From positions 1 to 60,891 of the forward strand of contig JAGWTP010000007.1 of NCBI GenBank assembly GCA_028868895.1: DNA of 60,891 nt, given 5' to 3'. Below, one piece after another: positions 10,852 to 19,681 of this stretch. Under the pieces are notes generated by a model. The model worked only from the letters and a program-made list of their open reading frames with translations, had not been told where the DNA came from and made no database searches. This stretch comes from Burkholderiales bacterium. GTDB lineage: Bacteria; Pseudomonadota; Gammaproteobacteria; Burkholderiales; Burkholderiaceae_C. Position 1 is the first letter of the stretch, and the number at the start of each line of letters is the position of its first letter. The translations under genes were made by a program, and so were the position numbers.

Positions 10852-10862
10852 CCCCCCCCCCC
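10852..10862 (+). repeat. Homopolymer tract of 11 C, upstream of the DapA-like gene
   Basis: An uninterrupted run of 11 C lies 27 bp before the ATG at 10890, immediately after a possible -10 element (CAAAAT at about 10843-10848). Tracts like this are prone to slippage, and this one falls where a change in length would alter a leader or promoter. It may equally be a hard-to-read sequencing spot. Confidence 0.6.
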
Positions 10863-10889
10863 TCTCATTCACCGCAGGCCCGACCCCCC

Positions 10890-11828
10890 ATGCAGCTGAC
10901 CGCCAACGCGCACGGCGTCTATCCGATCGCCCCCACGCCGTTTCTGGACGACGGCGCCGTCGACCACGACTCGATGGCCCGCCTCGTCGACTTCTATCTG
11001 GGCATCGGCGCCGCGGGCATCACGGTGCTCGGGCAACTCGGCGAGGCGCCCAAGCTCGAGGCCGACGAGAGCGTGGCGGTGGCGCGATCCATGATCCGGC
11101 GGGCGCCCGCAATGCCGGTGGTGGTCGGTGTCTCGGCACCGGGCTTCGCGGCGATGCGGGTGCTGGCGCGCGAGGTCATGGACGCCGGTGCGGCCGGCGT
11201 GATGATCGCGCCGCCGCACACCTTGCGCACCGACGACCAGATCGTCGCGTACTACTGCCAGGCGGTCGAGGCGATCGGCGCCGACGTGCCGTTCGTGGTC
11301 CAGGACTACCCGCTGACGTTCTCGGTGCAGATGAGCCCGGGGGTGATCCGGCGCATCGTCGGCGAGCTGCCTTCGTGCGTGATGCTCAAGCACGAAGACT
11401 GGCCCGGGCTGGACAAGATCTCGACGCTGCGCGGCTACGAGCGCGACGGCTCGATGCGCCACATCGCCATCCTGTGCGGCAACGGCGGCCTGTTCCTCGA
11501 CTACGAGCTCGAGCGCGGCGCCGATGGCGCGAACACCGGCTATGCCTTCCCGGACATGCTGTGCGACGTGGTGCGCCTGGCCGCCGCCGGGCAGCGCGAG
11601 GCGGCCCACGACCTGTTCGATGTCCACCTGCCGCTGCTGCGCTACGAGCAGCAGCCCGGCGTCGGCCTGGCGGTGCGCAAGTACGTGCTGATGCGGCGCG
11701 GCCTGCTCGCCAGCGCCGCCCAGCGCAAGCCCGCAGCGCTGCTCTCGGCGGCGGCACGCGGCGAAGTCGAGCACCTGCTGGCCCGCTTGGCGGCGCACGA
11801 TCCGCGCGCGCGCCTGGCGCCGGCCTGA
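10890..11828 (+). CDS. DapA/NanA-family lyase or aldolase (dihydrodipicolinate synthase-like)
   Basis: A 312-residue TIM-barrel protein of the class I aldolase family that includes dihydrodipicolinate synthase. It starts 'GVYPIAPTPFLDDGAVD', as family members do. It has GITVLGQLGEAPKL where the canonical enzymes have the GTTGE loop, a barrel Tyr in 'VVQDYP', and the Schiff-base Lys in 'VMLKHEDWP'. The loop differs from GTTGE of true DapA, so a catabolic hydratase-aldolase or decarboxylating dehydratase is more likely than lysine synthesis. It may be co-transcribed with the two preceding genes (77-bp gap, but with its own possible promoter). Confidence 0.8.
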   Translation: MQLTANAHGVYPIAPTPFLDDGAVDHDSMARLVDFYLGIGAAGITVLGQLGEAPKLEADESVAVARSMIRRAPAMPVVVGVSAPGFAAMRVLAREVMDAGAAGVMIAPPHTLRTDDQIVAYYCQAVEAIGADVPFVVQDYPLTFSVQMSPGVIRRIVGELPSCVMLKHEDWPGLDKISTLRGYERDGSMRHIAILCGNGGLFLDYELERGADGANTGYAFPDMLCDVVRLAAAGQREAAHDLFDVHLPLLRYEQQPGVGLAVRKYVLMRRGLLASAAQRKPAALLSAAARGEVEHLLARLAAHDPRARLAPA

Positions 11829-11863
11829 GGGCCGTGGCGTCGCGCCCGCTGCGCGCCAAGGGC

Positions 11864-12169
11864 TCAATGCATCTTGTCGCGCGGCGGTTTTCGAAACGAC
11901 TTGGGCCGGTACACGTTGCCGTCCCAGTCGCCACGTTCACGGGCCCGCCGGATCGCCGCGTCGGCCACACGCGCGGCGCGCGCCGCCTGCCGCGCCGCGC
12001 GCCGCGATTCGCGCCAGTGGCGCAGCCCCCATGCCAGGCGCCGCAGCCGCAGCGCCGCGCGGCTCAACGCGGCGTCGATGCGATGGCGGCGCCGCGCCCC
12101 GACGCCCAGGCGCACGAGCAGCAGCAGGCACACGGCCAGGGCGAAGACGGCAAACACACGTTCGAGCAT
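11864..12169 (-). CDS. Small conserved membrane protein, 101 aa
   Basis: Function unknown. One N-terminal membrane helix ('VFAVFALAVCLLLLVRLGV', residues about 5-23) is followed by a long, strongly basic Arg/Ala helix. The polar C-terminus contains 'DWDGNVYRPKSFRKPP'. The C-terminal motif looks conserved rather than random, and I recall similar tails in Burkholderiales hypothetical proteins. The likely topology is a single-pass protein with a cytoplasmic basic domain. It is transcribed alone, convergent with the DapA-like gene and downstream of the epimerase gene on the same strand. Confidence 0.7.
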   Translation of the reverse strand: MLERVFAVFALAVCLLLLVRLGVGARRRHRIDAALSRAALRLRRLAWGLRHWRESRRAARQAARAARVADAAIRRARERGDWDGNVYRPKSFRKPPRDKMH

Positions 12170-12327
12170 GGGACGGCGGGTGGGGGCGGGCAGGGAACGG
12201 GGACGTGCGAATTATCGATGCGACCGGTGTTGCCGGCCGATCAAGTGGCAAGGTCGGCGCGTCGCGGCCTTCGCGCCGACGACCCTGAATCGATCGCAGG
12301 CCTCTACCCGTCGGACCCGGTTGCGCG

Positions 12328-13287
12328 TCAGTCGCCGTGCCGTGCGCGCCAGTGGTTCAACCGCGCCGGGCCCCGCCCGGCGCTGAGGTAGTCGGGCGCG
12401 ACGCTGTCCAGCGAGGCGGGCGTGATGCCCAGCGCCTGCAGGCCGGGCAGCCGGCCGCTGGCGACATTGGGCACACGCATCGAGTCGAGGTTGTCGCGCG
12501 ACATCAGCGGCGCGCCCGGCAGACACTCCATCGCCAGCGCCTGCATGTGCCCGAGCGCGTCGGGCAGCCCGATCACCGGCCGCGCATGGCCCGACCAGCG
12601 GCCGGCCGCCTGCACCAGTTCCTTCAGCGTCCAGACCTGCGGGCCGGCGCACTCGAAAACGCGCCCGATCGTCGTCGCGTCGTCCAGGCAGCGCACGATC
12701 GCCGCGGCCACGTCGTGCACCCACACCGGCTGGAAGCGCGCTTGCGCACCGGCCAGCGGCAGCACCGGGAACACGGCCTGCAGCCGCGCAAATAGGTTCA
12801 GGAAGTGGTCGTGCTCGCCGAAGATCACCGACGGTCGCAGGATCGTCAGGTCCAGGCCGGCCGCCGCGAGCACCGCCTCGCCGGCCGTCTTGGAGCGCAA
12901 GTAGCGGCTCGGCGCCGCCGGACCGACGCCGAGCGCGCTGACGTGCACCACGCGGCGCACGCCGGCCACCGCGCAGGCGCGCGCCAGCTTGCGCGGCAAC
13001 TCGACGTGGGCGCGCTCGAACTGGGCCGCGCTGCCGTGCAGGATCGCCACCAGGTTGACGACCGCGTCGCAGCCGCGCAGCAGCGCCGCGAGCTGGGCTT
13101 CGTCGTGCACGTCGGCGCGCTCGACGCGCACGGTGGGCAGCGGCAACAGGTGCTTGGCGTTGGCCGGCCTTCGGCTCGGCACGAGAACCTGCGCGCTGCC
13201 GCCGCCGCTGCGCTCGACCAACTGTTCGCACACGCTGCGGCCGACGAAGCCGGTACCACCGAGGAGAAGGATGTTGCGGTTGTTCAT
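12328..13287 (-). CDS. NAD(P)-binding epimerase-like protein, complex I NDUFA9 family
   Basis: A 319-residue atypical short-chain dehydrogenase. The Rossmann motif 'LLLGGTGFVGRSVCEQL' lies at residues 6-22 and 'CDAVVNLVAIL' and 'VVHVSALGV' follow, with 'PSRYLRSKTAGE' providing the Tyr-x3-Lys-like region. This pattern fits the NDUFA9/YbjT/nucleoside-diphosphate-sugar epimerase-like group. Its members often bind NADPH and may be catalytically modest. The start at ATG 13287 was chosen over an upstream start because the Rossmann fold begins there. It is divergent from the pilin gene. The substrate is unknown. Confidence 0.85.
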   Translation of the reverse strand: MNNRNILLLGGTGFVGRSVCEQLVERSGGGSAQVLVPSRRPANAKHLLPLPTVRVERADVHDEAQLAALLRGCDAVVNLVAILHGSAAQFERAHVELPRKLARACAVAGVRRVVHVSALGVGPAAPSRYLRSKTAGEAVLAAAGLDLTILRPSVIFGEHDHFLNLFARLQAVFPVLPLAGAQARFQPVWVHDVAAAIVRCLDDATTIGRVFECAGPQVWTLKELVQAAGRWSGHARPVIGLPDALGHMQALAMECLPGAPLMSRDNLDSMRVPNVASGRLPGLQALGITPASLDSVAPDYLSAGRGPARLNHWRARHGD

Positions 13288-13393
13288 GCGCTGGCTAGGT
13301 CGGGTGGGGAAAGCTTCGTCAAAGGCGGTGTCGCCGGGTGCGGCCCGGCGCGGATCGAAGCCGCACAATCATGCCTGACGACCCTTGCACCGC

Positions 13394-13882
13394 ATGAAAA
13401 CACCTCGCGCCGGATTCACGCTGATCGAAATGATGGCGGTCGTCGCGGTGATCGCGATCCTGGCGCTGATCGCGGTGCCGGGCATCCAGGACCGCGTGGT
13501 GCGCGAGCAGATCGTCGAGGCGATGCACGTGGCCGAGATCGCGAAGGCGCCGATCGCGGCGTCGTGGGCGTTCAGCCACACGCTGCCGGCCGACAACGCC
13601 GCGGCCGGCCTGCCGGCGGCCGACAAGATCGTCGGCAACGATGTGACGTCGCTCGTGGTCGAGGCCGGCGCGATCCACGTGACCTTCGGCAACCGCGCCA
13701 ACGCCGCGATCCAGGGCAAGACCCTCACGCTGCGGCCCGCGGTCGTGCAAGACGCGCCGGTGGTGCCGGTGGCCTGGGTCTGCGGCCATGCCACGGCGGT
13801 CGACAAGATGACCGCGATGGGCACCGACCGCACCGACGTGGCCGTGCGGTTCCTGCCGCTGAACTGCCGCGCATTGCCGTAG
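13394..13882 (+). CDS. Type IV pilin-like protein
   Basis: A 162-residue prepilin. A short basic leader ends at Gly, followed by 'FTLIEMMAVVAVIAIL', the prepilin peptidase (PilD) site and conserved Glu5 with the N-terminal hydrophobic assembly helix. Two Cys near the C-terminus ('VCGHA' and 'LNCRA') can form the pilin disulfide loop. Length matches major or minor pilins of Burkholderiales. The ATG at 13394 is preferred to a TTG three codons upstream. It stands alone, away from any pil assembly cluster. A CACAAT element precedes it. It could be a pilus subunit or a type II secretion pseudopilin. Confidence 0.88.
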   Translation: MKTPRAGFTLIEMMAVVAVIAILALIAVPGIQDRVVREQIVEAMHVAEIAKAPIAASWAFSHTLPADNAAAGLPAADKIVGNDVTSLVVEAGAIHVTFGNRANAAIQGKTLTLRPAVVQDAPVVPVAWVCGHATAVDKMTAMGTDRTDVAVRFLPLNCRALP

Positions 13883-13972
13883 CGGCAGCCGCAGTTCTGT
13901 GCGCCGGCCCGCCCGGCGGCCCTCGATTTCGAACTGAGGGACAATCGCTGCCCCTCCCACACGAAACCACCC

Positions 13973-14182
13973 ATGACCGGAACCAGCCACCCGAACCTGC
14001 CGCAAGGCTACGTGCAACTCACCGAAGGCCGCATCCGCACCACCGATCTCGTCTACGGCAAGAGCTCCAGCGGCTGGAACCAGCCGCATGCCTTCGTGGT
14101 CGGCAGGGGTGTCGGCGAAGACGGCACCCAGGTCGCGCGGCGCATTGCGCCGTCGCCCAAGGGCGCGCGCACCCGGTCGTGA
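13973..14182 (+). CDS. Small hypothetical protein, 69 aa
   Basis: Not recognised. The protein is polar and probably cytosolic: 'GYVQLTEGRIRTTDLVYGKSS' in the middle and a basic C-terminus. There is no signal peptide and no membrane helix. A GACAAT -10-like element (13941-13946) lies about 25 bp upstream. Its stop overlaps a GTG that is in frame with the following peroxiredoxin gene (GTGA), suggesting coupled translation of the two. The composition (Trp, His, Tyr, few Arg until the end) argues for a real gene. Confidence 0.6.
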   Translation: MTGTSHPNLPQGYVQLTEGRIRTTDLVYGKSSSGWNQPHAFVVGRGVGEDGTQVARRIAPSPKGARTRS

Positions 14183-14187
14183 CCGCG

Positions 14188-14745
14188 ATGAACGGCAGCG
14201 CAGCGCACTGGATACGCTCGGCGATCGGCGTCGCGTGCGCCGCGGCCGGCGGTGCGGCATTCGCCGCGCTGCCGGTGGGCGCGGCGGCGCCCGACTTCAC
14301 GACCCAGGCCGCGCTCGGCGGCAAGACGTTCAGCTTCTCGCTCGCGCAGGCGCTGAAGAACGGCCCGGTGGTGCTGTACTTCTACCCGAAGGCCTTCACC
14401 TCGGGCTGCACCGTCGAAGCGCACGACTTCGCCGAGGCCACGCCGAAGTTCAACGCGCTCGGCGCCACCGTGGTGGGCATGTCGAACGACGACATCGACA
14501 CGCTGAAGAAGTTCTCGGTCGAAGCCTGCCGCGACAAGTTCGCAGTCGCCGCCGACGCCGGCGGTCGAATCACCAGGCAATACGACGCCAAGATGATGTG
14601 GGGCCTGGACATCGCCGACCGCGTCTCCTACGTGATCAGCCCGCAGGGCAAGGTGGTCTACGTGTACGCGAGCCAGAACCCCGACGAGCACGTCAAGCGA
14701 ACGATGGCGGCGGTCGAGGCGTTGAAGGCCGGCGCAGCGCGTTGA
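14188..14745 (+). CDS. Exported peroxiredoxin (AhpC/TSA, BCP-like)
   Basis: A 185-residue thioredoxin-fold protein with an N-terminal hydrophobic signal-like segment (about residues 8-29). The peroxidatic Cys is in 'FYPKAFTSGCTVEAHDF', preceded by the usual Pro and Thr. The 'VVGMSNDD' strand-helix and the late 'VSYVISPQGKVVYVY' strands are typical of this family. It should reduce peroxides, probably in the periplasm. A resolving Cys may be that in 'EACRDKF'. The start is either ATG 14188 or the GTG at 14179 overlapping the upstream stop. The coupling suggests the 69-aa protein works with it. Confidence 0.88.
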   Translation: MNGSAAHWIRSAIGVACAAAGGAAFAALPVGAAAPDFTTQAALGGKTFSFSLAQALKNGPVVLYFYPKAFTSGCTVEAHDFAEATPKFNALGATVVGMSNDDIDTLKKFSVEACRDKFAVAADAGGRITRQYDAKMMWGLDIADRVSYVISPQGKVVYVYASQNPDEHVKRTMAAVEALKAGAAR

Positions 14746-14822
14746 CCCGTAGGGCCACGCGCCCCGCATCGCGGCTCATCACGGCCCTGGACCGCGGGAC
14801 CGGGCACCGGTCCTTGCGCGCG

Positions 14823-16517
14823 CTACTGTTGCGGAAAATCCTCCTCGAAATACTCGCCCGCGGCGCGCGTGCCGGCGGCCTGGCGCTCGACTTCCTGGGT
14901 GCGCAGTTGCACGCGGCGGATCTTGCCGGAGATCGTCTTCGGCAGCTCGGTGACGAACTCGATGCGCCGCACCCGCTTGTAGGGCGCGAGCTGCTGGCGC
15001 GCGAACGCGAAGATCGACGCAGCCAGCTCGCGCGAGGGTTGCGCGCCGGCCACCAGGATCAGGTAGGCCTTGGGCACGGCCAGGCGCAGCGGGTCGGGGC
15101 AGGGCACCACCGCGACTTCGGCGACCGCCTCGTGCTCGATCAGCGCGCTCTCGAGCTCGAACGGGCTGATGCGGTAGTCGGACGCCTTGAACACGTCGTC
15201 GGCGCGGCCGACGAAGGTGATGTAGCCGTCGGCGTCGCGCGTGGCGACGTCGCCGGTGTGGTAGTAGCCGTCGTGCATCGCCTCGGCGTTCTTCGCGGCG
15301 CTTTCCTGGTAGCCGGCCATCAGGCCGAGCGGGCGCGCGCGCAGGTCGATGCAGACCTCGCCTTCGTCGGCCTCGCGGCCGTCGACGTCGAGCAGCGCGA
15401 TGCGGTAGCCGGGCAACGGCCGGCCCATCGAGCCCGGCTTGAGCGCCTGGCCGGGCGGGTTGCCGATCTGCGCGGTGGTCTCGGTCTGGCCATAGCCGTC
15501 GCGCAGCTCGATGCCCCAGGCGGCGCGCACGCGCTCGATGATCTCGGGGTTGAGTGGCTCGCCGGCACCGATCAGCTCGCGCAGCTTCAGGCGCCCGCGG
15601 TAGGCCGTCAGGTCTTCCTGGATCAGCATGCGCCACACCGTCGGCGGCGCGCACAGGCTGGTGACGCCATGGCGTTCGAGTGCCGCCAGCAGGCCCGGCG
15701 CGCTGAAGCGCGCGGCGTTGTGGATGAAGATGCAGGCACCGGCGATCCACGGCGCGAAGAAGCAGCTCCACGCGTGCTTGGCCCAGCCCGGCGACGAGAT
15801 GTTCAGGTGCACGTCGCCGGGGCGCAGGCCGAGCCAGTACATCGTCGACAGGTGGCCCACCGGGTAGCTCTGGTGGGTGTGCAGCACGAGCTTGGGTTTG
15901 GACGTGGTGCCCGAGGTGAAGTAGAGCAGCAGCGGGTCGGTGGCCAGGGTCGGGCCGTCGGGCGCGAAGTCGGTCGGCGCGTTCGCGCTGTCGGCGTAGC
16001 GCTGCCAGCCGGGAACGGCTGCACCGACGGCGATGCGCGTGTAGTCGCCGGCCAGCGGCGCGAACTTGTCGGCCTGCGCGCTGGCCGCGACCACGTGGCG
16101 CACGGCCCCGCGCTCCATGCGGTCGCGCAGGTCCTCGGTGGTGAGCAGCGCGGTGGCCGGGATCAGCACCGCGCCGAGCTTGATCGCCGCGAGCATCGTC
16201 TCCCACAATGCCAGCTCGTTGCCGAGCACCATCAGCAGGCGGTCACCGCGGCGCACACCGAGGCCGCGAAGATGGTTGGCGACCTGCGACGAGCGCTGCG
16301 CCAACTCGCGGAACGAGCGCTTGATCTCGCTGCCGTCGTCGCCGACGATCCACAGCGCGGTGGCGTCGTTGTCGCGCGCGATCGCGTCGAAGTGATCGAG
16401 CGCCCAGTTGAACTCGCCCAGCTCGGGCCAGCGGAATTGGGCCACTGCGGCGGCCTGGTCGGTGCGCAGGCGCAGCAGCAGGTCGCGTGCGGCGTGAAAG
16501 GACTCGAGGGAGGTCAT
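14823..16517 (-). CDS. Acyl-CoA synthetase, medium-chain ACSM-like
   Basis: A 564-residue ANL-superfamily ligase. The AMP-binding P-loop is 'YFTSGTTSKPKLVLHTH'. Downstream are 'DGYGQTET' and 'YHTGDVATRDADGYITFVGR', and the C-terminal catalytic Lys is in 'LPKTISGKIRR'. Overall layout resembles ACSM/acetyl-CoA-synthetase-like enzymes that activate short or medium-chain carboxylates. The start at ATG 16517 follows a GGGAGG ribosome site. It is divergent from the aldolase/GarD pair. No neighbouring beta-oxidation gene is present, so the acid it activates is unknown. Confidence 0.88.
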   Translation of the reverse strand: MTSLESFHAARDLLLRLRTDQAAAVAQFRWPELGEFNWALDHFDAIARDNDATALWIVGDDGSEIKRSFRELAQRSSQVANHLRGLGVRRGDRLLMVLGNELALWETMLAAIKLGAVLIPATALLTTEDLRDRMERGAVRHVVAASAQADKFAPLAGDYTRIAVGAAVPGWQRYADSANAPTDFAPDGPTLATDPLLLYFTSGTTSKPKLVLHTHQSYPVGHLSTMYWLGLRPGDVHLNISSPGWAKHAWSCFFAPWIAGACIFIHNAARFSAPGLLAALERHGVTSLCAPPTVWRMLIQEDLTAYRGRLKLRELIGAGEPLNPEIIERVRAAWGIELRDGYGQTETTAQIGNPPGQALKPGSMGRPLPGYRIALLDVDGREADEGEVCIDLRARPLGLMAGYQESAAKNAEAMHDGYYHTGDVATRDADGYITFVGRADDVFKASDYRISPFELESALIEHEAVAEVAVVPCPDPLRLAVPKAYLILVAGAQPSRELAASIFAFARQQLAPYKRVRRIEFVTELPKTISGKIRRVQLRTQEVERQAAGTRAAGEYFEEDFPQQ

Positions 16518-16731
16518 GGTCGTCGATGCTCCGGGTGGTGGGCGCCGGCTGCACGGGATCCGCAGTCCGACGTGATCCGATAACGTACCACCGTTTGCGC
16601 GCGCCGATGCACACGCGCCGCGCCAGCGCCGGTTCGCGCGACACTCGTGCACCGCGGCGGTGTGCGCCATCAACCGCGCGGCAGGCCGCGGCGCCGAACG
16701 GCGCATCATCGACGATCAAGGAGACCACCCC

Positions 16732-17514
16732 ATGAGAGAGAACCGCCTGCGCACGATCTGGAAGTCGGGCGGCGCCGCCGTCAACGGCTGGCTCGCCATC
16801 GCCAACAGCTTTTCCGCCGAGACCATGGCCCACCAGGGCTGGGACACGCTGACCATCGACCTGCAGCACGGCGTGATCGACTACCAGGCGATGATCCCCA
16901 TGCTGCAGGCCATCTCCACCACCGCCACCGTGCCGGTGGTGCGGGTGCCGTGGCTCGAACCGAGCGTGCTGATGAAGGCGCTCGACGCCGGCGCCTACGG
17001 CGTGATCTGCCCGATGGTGAGCACCCGCGAAGAGGCCCAGCGGCTGGTCGCGTACACCCGCTACGCGCCGCGCGGCACACGCAGCTTCGGGCCGGTGCGG
17101 GCCACGCTGTACGGCGGCGCCGACTACGCGCAGCACGCCGACGCCACGGTCGTGCGGTTCGCGATGATCGAGACCGCGCAGGCGCTCGACAACCTCGACG
17201 CGATCCTGTCGGTGGAAGGGCTGGACGCGGTCTACATCGGGCCCTCCGACCTGTCGCTCGCGCTGGGCTGCAAGCCGGCCTTCGACGAGCTCGAACCCAA
17301 GGCGGCCGAGGCGGTCGACCACATCCTGGCACGCGCCCGGGCGCACGGCGTCGTCGCCGGCATCCACAACGGCGCGCCCGAGGCCGCACTGGCGCGCATC
17401 GCCAAGGGCTTCCAGTTCGTCACCGTGAGTTCGGACGCACGGCTGATCGCGGCCGGCGCGCAGCAGGTGATGGCGACGATGCGCGCCGGCCGCACTGCGC
17501 CGGCCGCGCGCTGA
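16732..17514 (+). CDS. HpcH/HpaI-family class II aldolase, probably for 5-keto-4-deoxyglucarate
   Basis: A 260-residue aldolase of the HpcH/HpaI/GarL family. Typical features are a phosphate or substrate-binding Arg ('VVRVPW'), metal-ligand Glu in 'AMIETAQAL', and '[13 protein letters not shown]' with the conserved Asp. An AAGGAGA ribosome site lies seven bases before ATG 16732. The gene ends five bases before garD. In the known galactarate pathway, GarD product 5-keto-4-deoxy-D-glucarate is cleaved by GarL to pyruvate and tartronate semialdehyde. The linkage makes that role likely. Sequence alone would also allow 4-hydroxy-2-oxoheptanedioate aldolase. Confidence 0.87.
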   Translation: MRENRLRTIWKSGGAAVNGWLAIANSFSAETMAHQGWDTLTIDLQHGVIDYQAMIPMLQAISTTATVPVVRVPWLEPSVLMKALDAGAYGVICPMVSTREEAQRLVAYTRYAPRGTRSFGPVRATLYGGADYAQHADATVVRFAMIETAQALDNLDAILSVEGLDAVYIGPSDLSLALGCKPAFDELEPKAAEAVDHILARARAHGVVAGIHNGAPEAALARIAKGFQFVTVSSDARLIAAGAQQVMATMRAGRTAPAAR

Positions 17515-17519
17515 GCGCC

Positions 17520-19124
17520 ATGGCCGGTCCGCCGATCACCCCGGCCGCCGCGGCGCCAGCGGGCGCGCCGCTGACGATCCGCATGCATGAGCGAGACAAC
17601 GTCGCGATCGTCGCCAACGACGGCGGCTTGGGCGCCGGCACGGTGCTGCCCAGCGGGCTGGTGCTGCGCGACCGCGTGCCGCAAGGCCACAAGGTGGCGC
17701 TGCACGACATCGCGCCCGGCGCGCCGGTGCTGCGCTACGGCATCCCGATCGGCCACGCCCTCGCGCCCATCAAGGCCGGCCGCTGGGTGCACGAGCGGCT
17801 GCTCAAGATGCCGCAGGCGCGCGTGCTCGACGGCCTGCCGCTGGCCACCTCCCGGCACGAGGCGGCGCCGCCGCTGCCGGGCTACACCTTCGAGGGCTAC
17901 CGCAACGCCGACGGTTCGGTCGGCACGCGCAACATCCTGGCGATCACGACCACGGTGCAGTGCGTCGCCGGCGTGGTCGAGTTCGCGGTGCAGCGCATCA
18001 AGGCCGAACTGCTGCCGCGCTACCCGAACGTCGACGACGTGGTCGGCCTGGAGCACGGCTACGGCTGCGGCGTGGCCATCGACGCGCCGGGCGCCGAGAT
18101 CCCGATCCGCACGCTGCGCAACATCAGCCTGAACCCGAACTTCGGTGGCGAGGTGATGGTGGTCAGCCTGGGCTGCGAGAAGCTGCAGCCCGCGCGGCTG
18201 CTGCCGCCGGGCTCGTTCGCGATTGCCGACGCGCGCGGCGGCGGCGCGAGTTCGCCGCAGGCGCTCGACGTGGTGTGCCTGCAGGACGAAGGCCACGTCG
18301 GCTTCATGTCGATGATCGACGCGGTGATGGCCACCGCGCAGCGCCACCTCGAGCGCCTGAACGCCCGCGTGCGCGAGACCGTGCCGGCCAGCGCCCTGGT
18401 GGTCGGCGTGCAGTGCGGCGGCAGCGATGCGTTCAGCGGCGTCACCGCGAACCCGGCGGTGGGCTTTTGCACCGACCTGCTGGTGCGCGCCGGCGCCAGC
18501 GTGATGTTCTCCGAGACCACCGAGGTGCGCGACGCCATCGACCAGCTCACCGCGCGCGCGGCCACGCCCGAGGTGGCGCAGGCGCTGGTGCGCGAGATGG
18601 CCTGGTACGACGCCTACCTGCAGCGCGGCGGCGTCGACCGCAGCGCCAACACCACGCCGGGCAACAAGCAGGGCGGCCTGTCCAACATCGTCGAGAAGGC
18701 GATGGGCTCGATCGTCAAGTCGGGCTCGGCGCCGATCTCGGGCGTGCTCGCGCCGGGCGAGAAGCTTGAGAGCAAGGGGCTGACCTTTGCCGCCACGCCG
18801 GCCAGCGACTTCATCTGCGGCACGCTGCAACTGGCCGCGGGCATGACCCTGCACGTGTTCACGACCGGGCGCGGTACGCCCTACGGCCTGGCCGCGGTGC
18901 CGGTGATCAAGGTCGCCACGCGCAGCGCGCTGGCGCGCCGCTGGCACGACCTGATGGACGTCAACGCCGGCACCATCGCCGACGGCTGCGCGACGATCGA
19001 GGACGTCGGCTGGGAGCTTTTCCATCTGATGCTCGACGTGGCCAGCGGCCGCAAGCGGACCTGGGCCGAGCACTGGAAGCTGCACAACGCGCTGGTGCTG
19101 TTCAACCCGGCGCCGGTGACCTGA
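17520..19124 (+). CDS. garD: Galactarate dehydratase
   Basis: A 534-residue UxaA/GarD-family dehydratase. An N-terminal SAF domain is followed by the long catalytic domain with conserved Cys residues: 'YGCGVAID', '[12 protein letters not shown]', '[18 protein letters not shown]'. The end 'FNPAPVT' matches E. coli GarD as I remember it. It removes water from D-galactarate to give 5-keto-4-deoxyglucarate in the cytosol, using Fe(II). About 20 extra residues precede the usual start; an in-frame ATG at 17583 is an alternative. It is translationally close to the aldolase gene. A second, divergent family member lies at 22328-23869. Confidence 0.93.
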   Translation: MAGPPITPAAAAPAGAPLTIRMHERDNVAIVANDGGLGAGTVLPSGLVLRDRVPQGHKVALHDIAPGAPVLRYGIPIGHALAPIKAGRWVHERLLKMPQARVLDGLPLATSRHEAAPPLPGYTFEGYRNADGSVGTRNILAITTTVQCVAGVVEFAVQRIKAELLPRYPNVDDVVGLEHGYGCGVAIDAPGAEIPIRTLRNISLNPNFGGEVMVVSLGCEKLQPARLLPPGSFAIADARGGGASSPQALDVVCLQDEGHVGFMSMIDAVMATAQRHLERLNARVRETVPASALVVGVQCGGSDAFSGVTANPAVGFCTDLLVRAGASVMFSETTEVRDAIDQLTARAATPEVAQALVREMAWYDAYLQRGGVDRSANTTPGNKQGGLSNIVEKAMGSIVKSGSAPISGVLAPGEKLESKGLTFAATPASDFICGTLQLAAGMTLHVFTTGRGTPYGLAAVPVIKVATRSALARRWHDLMDVNAGTIADGCATIEDVGWELFHLMLDVASGRKRTWAEHWKLHNALVLFNPAPVT

Positions 19125-19263
19125 GGCTCGACGCAGGGTGGCACAGGCCGTGGTCGACCGCGGCCCGGGCAAATTCGCAGCGTGGCGGAATAACCGGCAT
19201 CGGAATCCCGTCTGCCCCGATGCAAGCCACCGGCTCGCCAACCCCAACCCCACGGAGCCTCCC

Positions 19264-19656
19264 ATGCTGAAGAACCTTCGCCTCGCCGCCGCCACCGCCA
19301 CCTTGCTGTTCGCCGCCGGCTGCGCCAGCTATGCCGCCACGCCCGCCGACACCCCCGCCATGTTCGCCAGCGGCGTGCTGGTCACGCACGGCGGCCAGAC
19401 GCTCTATACCTTCGACAAGGACACCGCCCACAGCGGCAAGAGCGCCTGCAACGGCCCGTGCGCCGCGCTGTGGCCGCCGTTGACGGCCACCGCCGCCGAC
19501 CAGCCGGCCGGCGCCTACAGCATCGTCACGCGCGACGACGGCTCGCGCCAGTGGGCGTACCAGGGCAAGCCGGTGTACACCTACAAGGCCGACCAGAAGG
19601 CCGGCGAGCGCAACGGCGACAACTTCAAGGACGTGTGGCACATCATCAAGGAATGA
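19264..19656 (+). CDS. Secreted-repeat lipoprotein (COG4315 / PF03640 type)
   Basis: A 130-residue lipoprotein. The signal peptide ends in the lipobox FAAGC (Cys at about residue 20), so it should be anchored to the envelope. The mature part contains two copies of the Yx(F/W/Y)xxD motif: YTFDKD and YTYKAD. A Cys pair in 'SACNGPCAALWPP' is typical of the family. Its biochemical function is unknown. It is followed 25 bp downstream by an ECF sigma factor and then an anti-sigma factor. It is probably part of that regulon. Confidence 0.87.
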   Translation: MLKNLRLAAATATLLFAAGCASYAATPADTPAMFASGVLVTHGGQTLYTFDKDTAHSGKSACNGPCAALWPPLTATAADQPAGAYSIVTRDDGSRQWAYQGKPVYTYKADQKAGERNGDNFKDVWHIIKE

Positions 19657-19681
19657 ACACGGCGCCCTGCCCACCCCGCCG

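Noticed and set aside
10890..11828. Calling the DapA-like gene dapA of lysine synthesis
   Set aside because: The conserved GTTGE loop is replaced by GQLGE and the neighbours are catabolic, so only the family is named.
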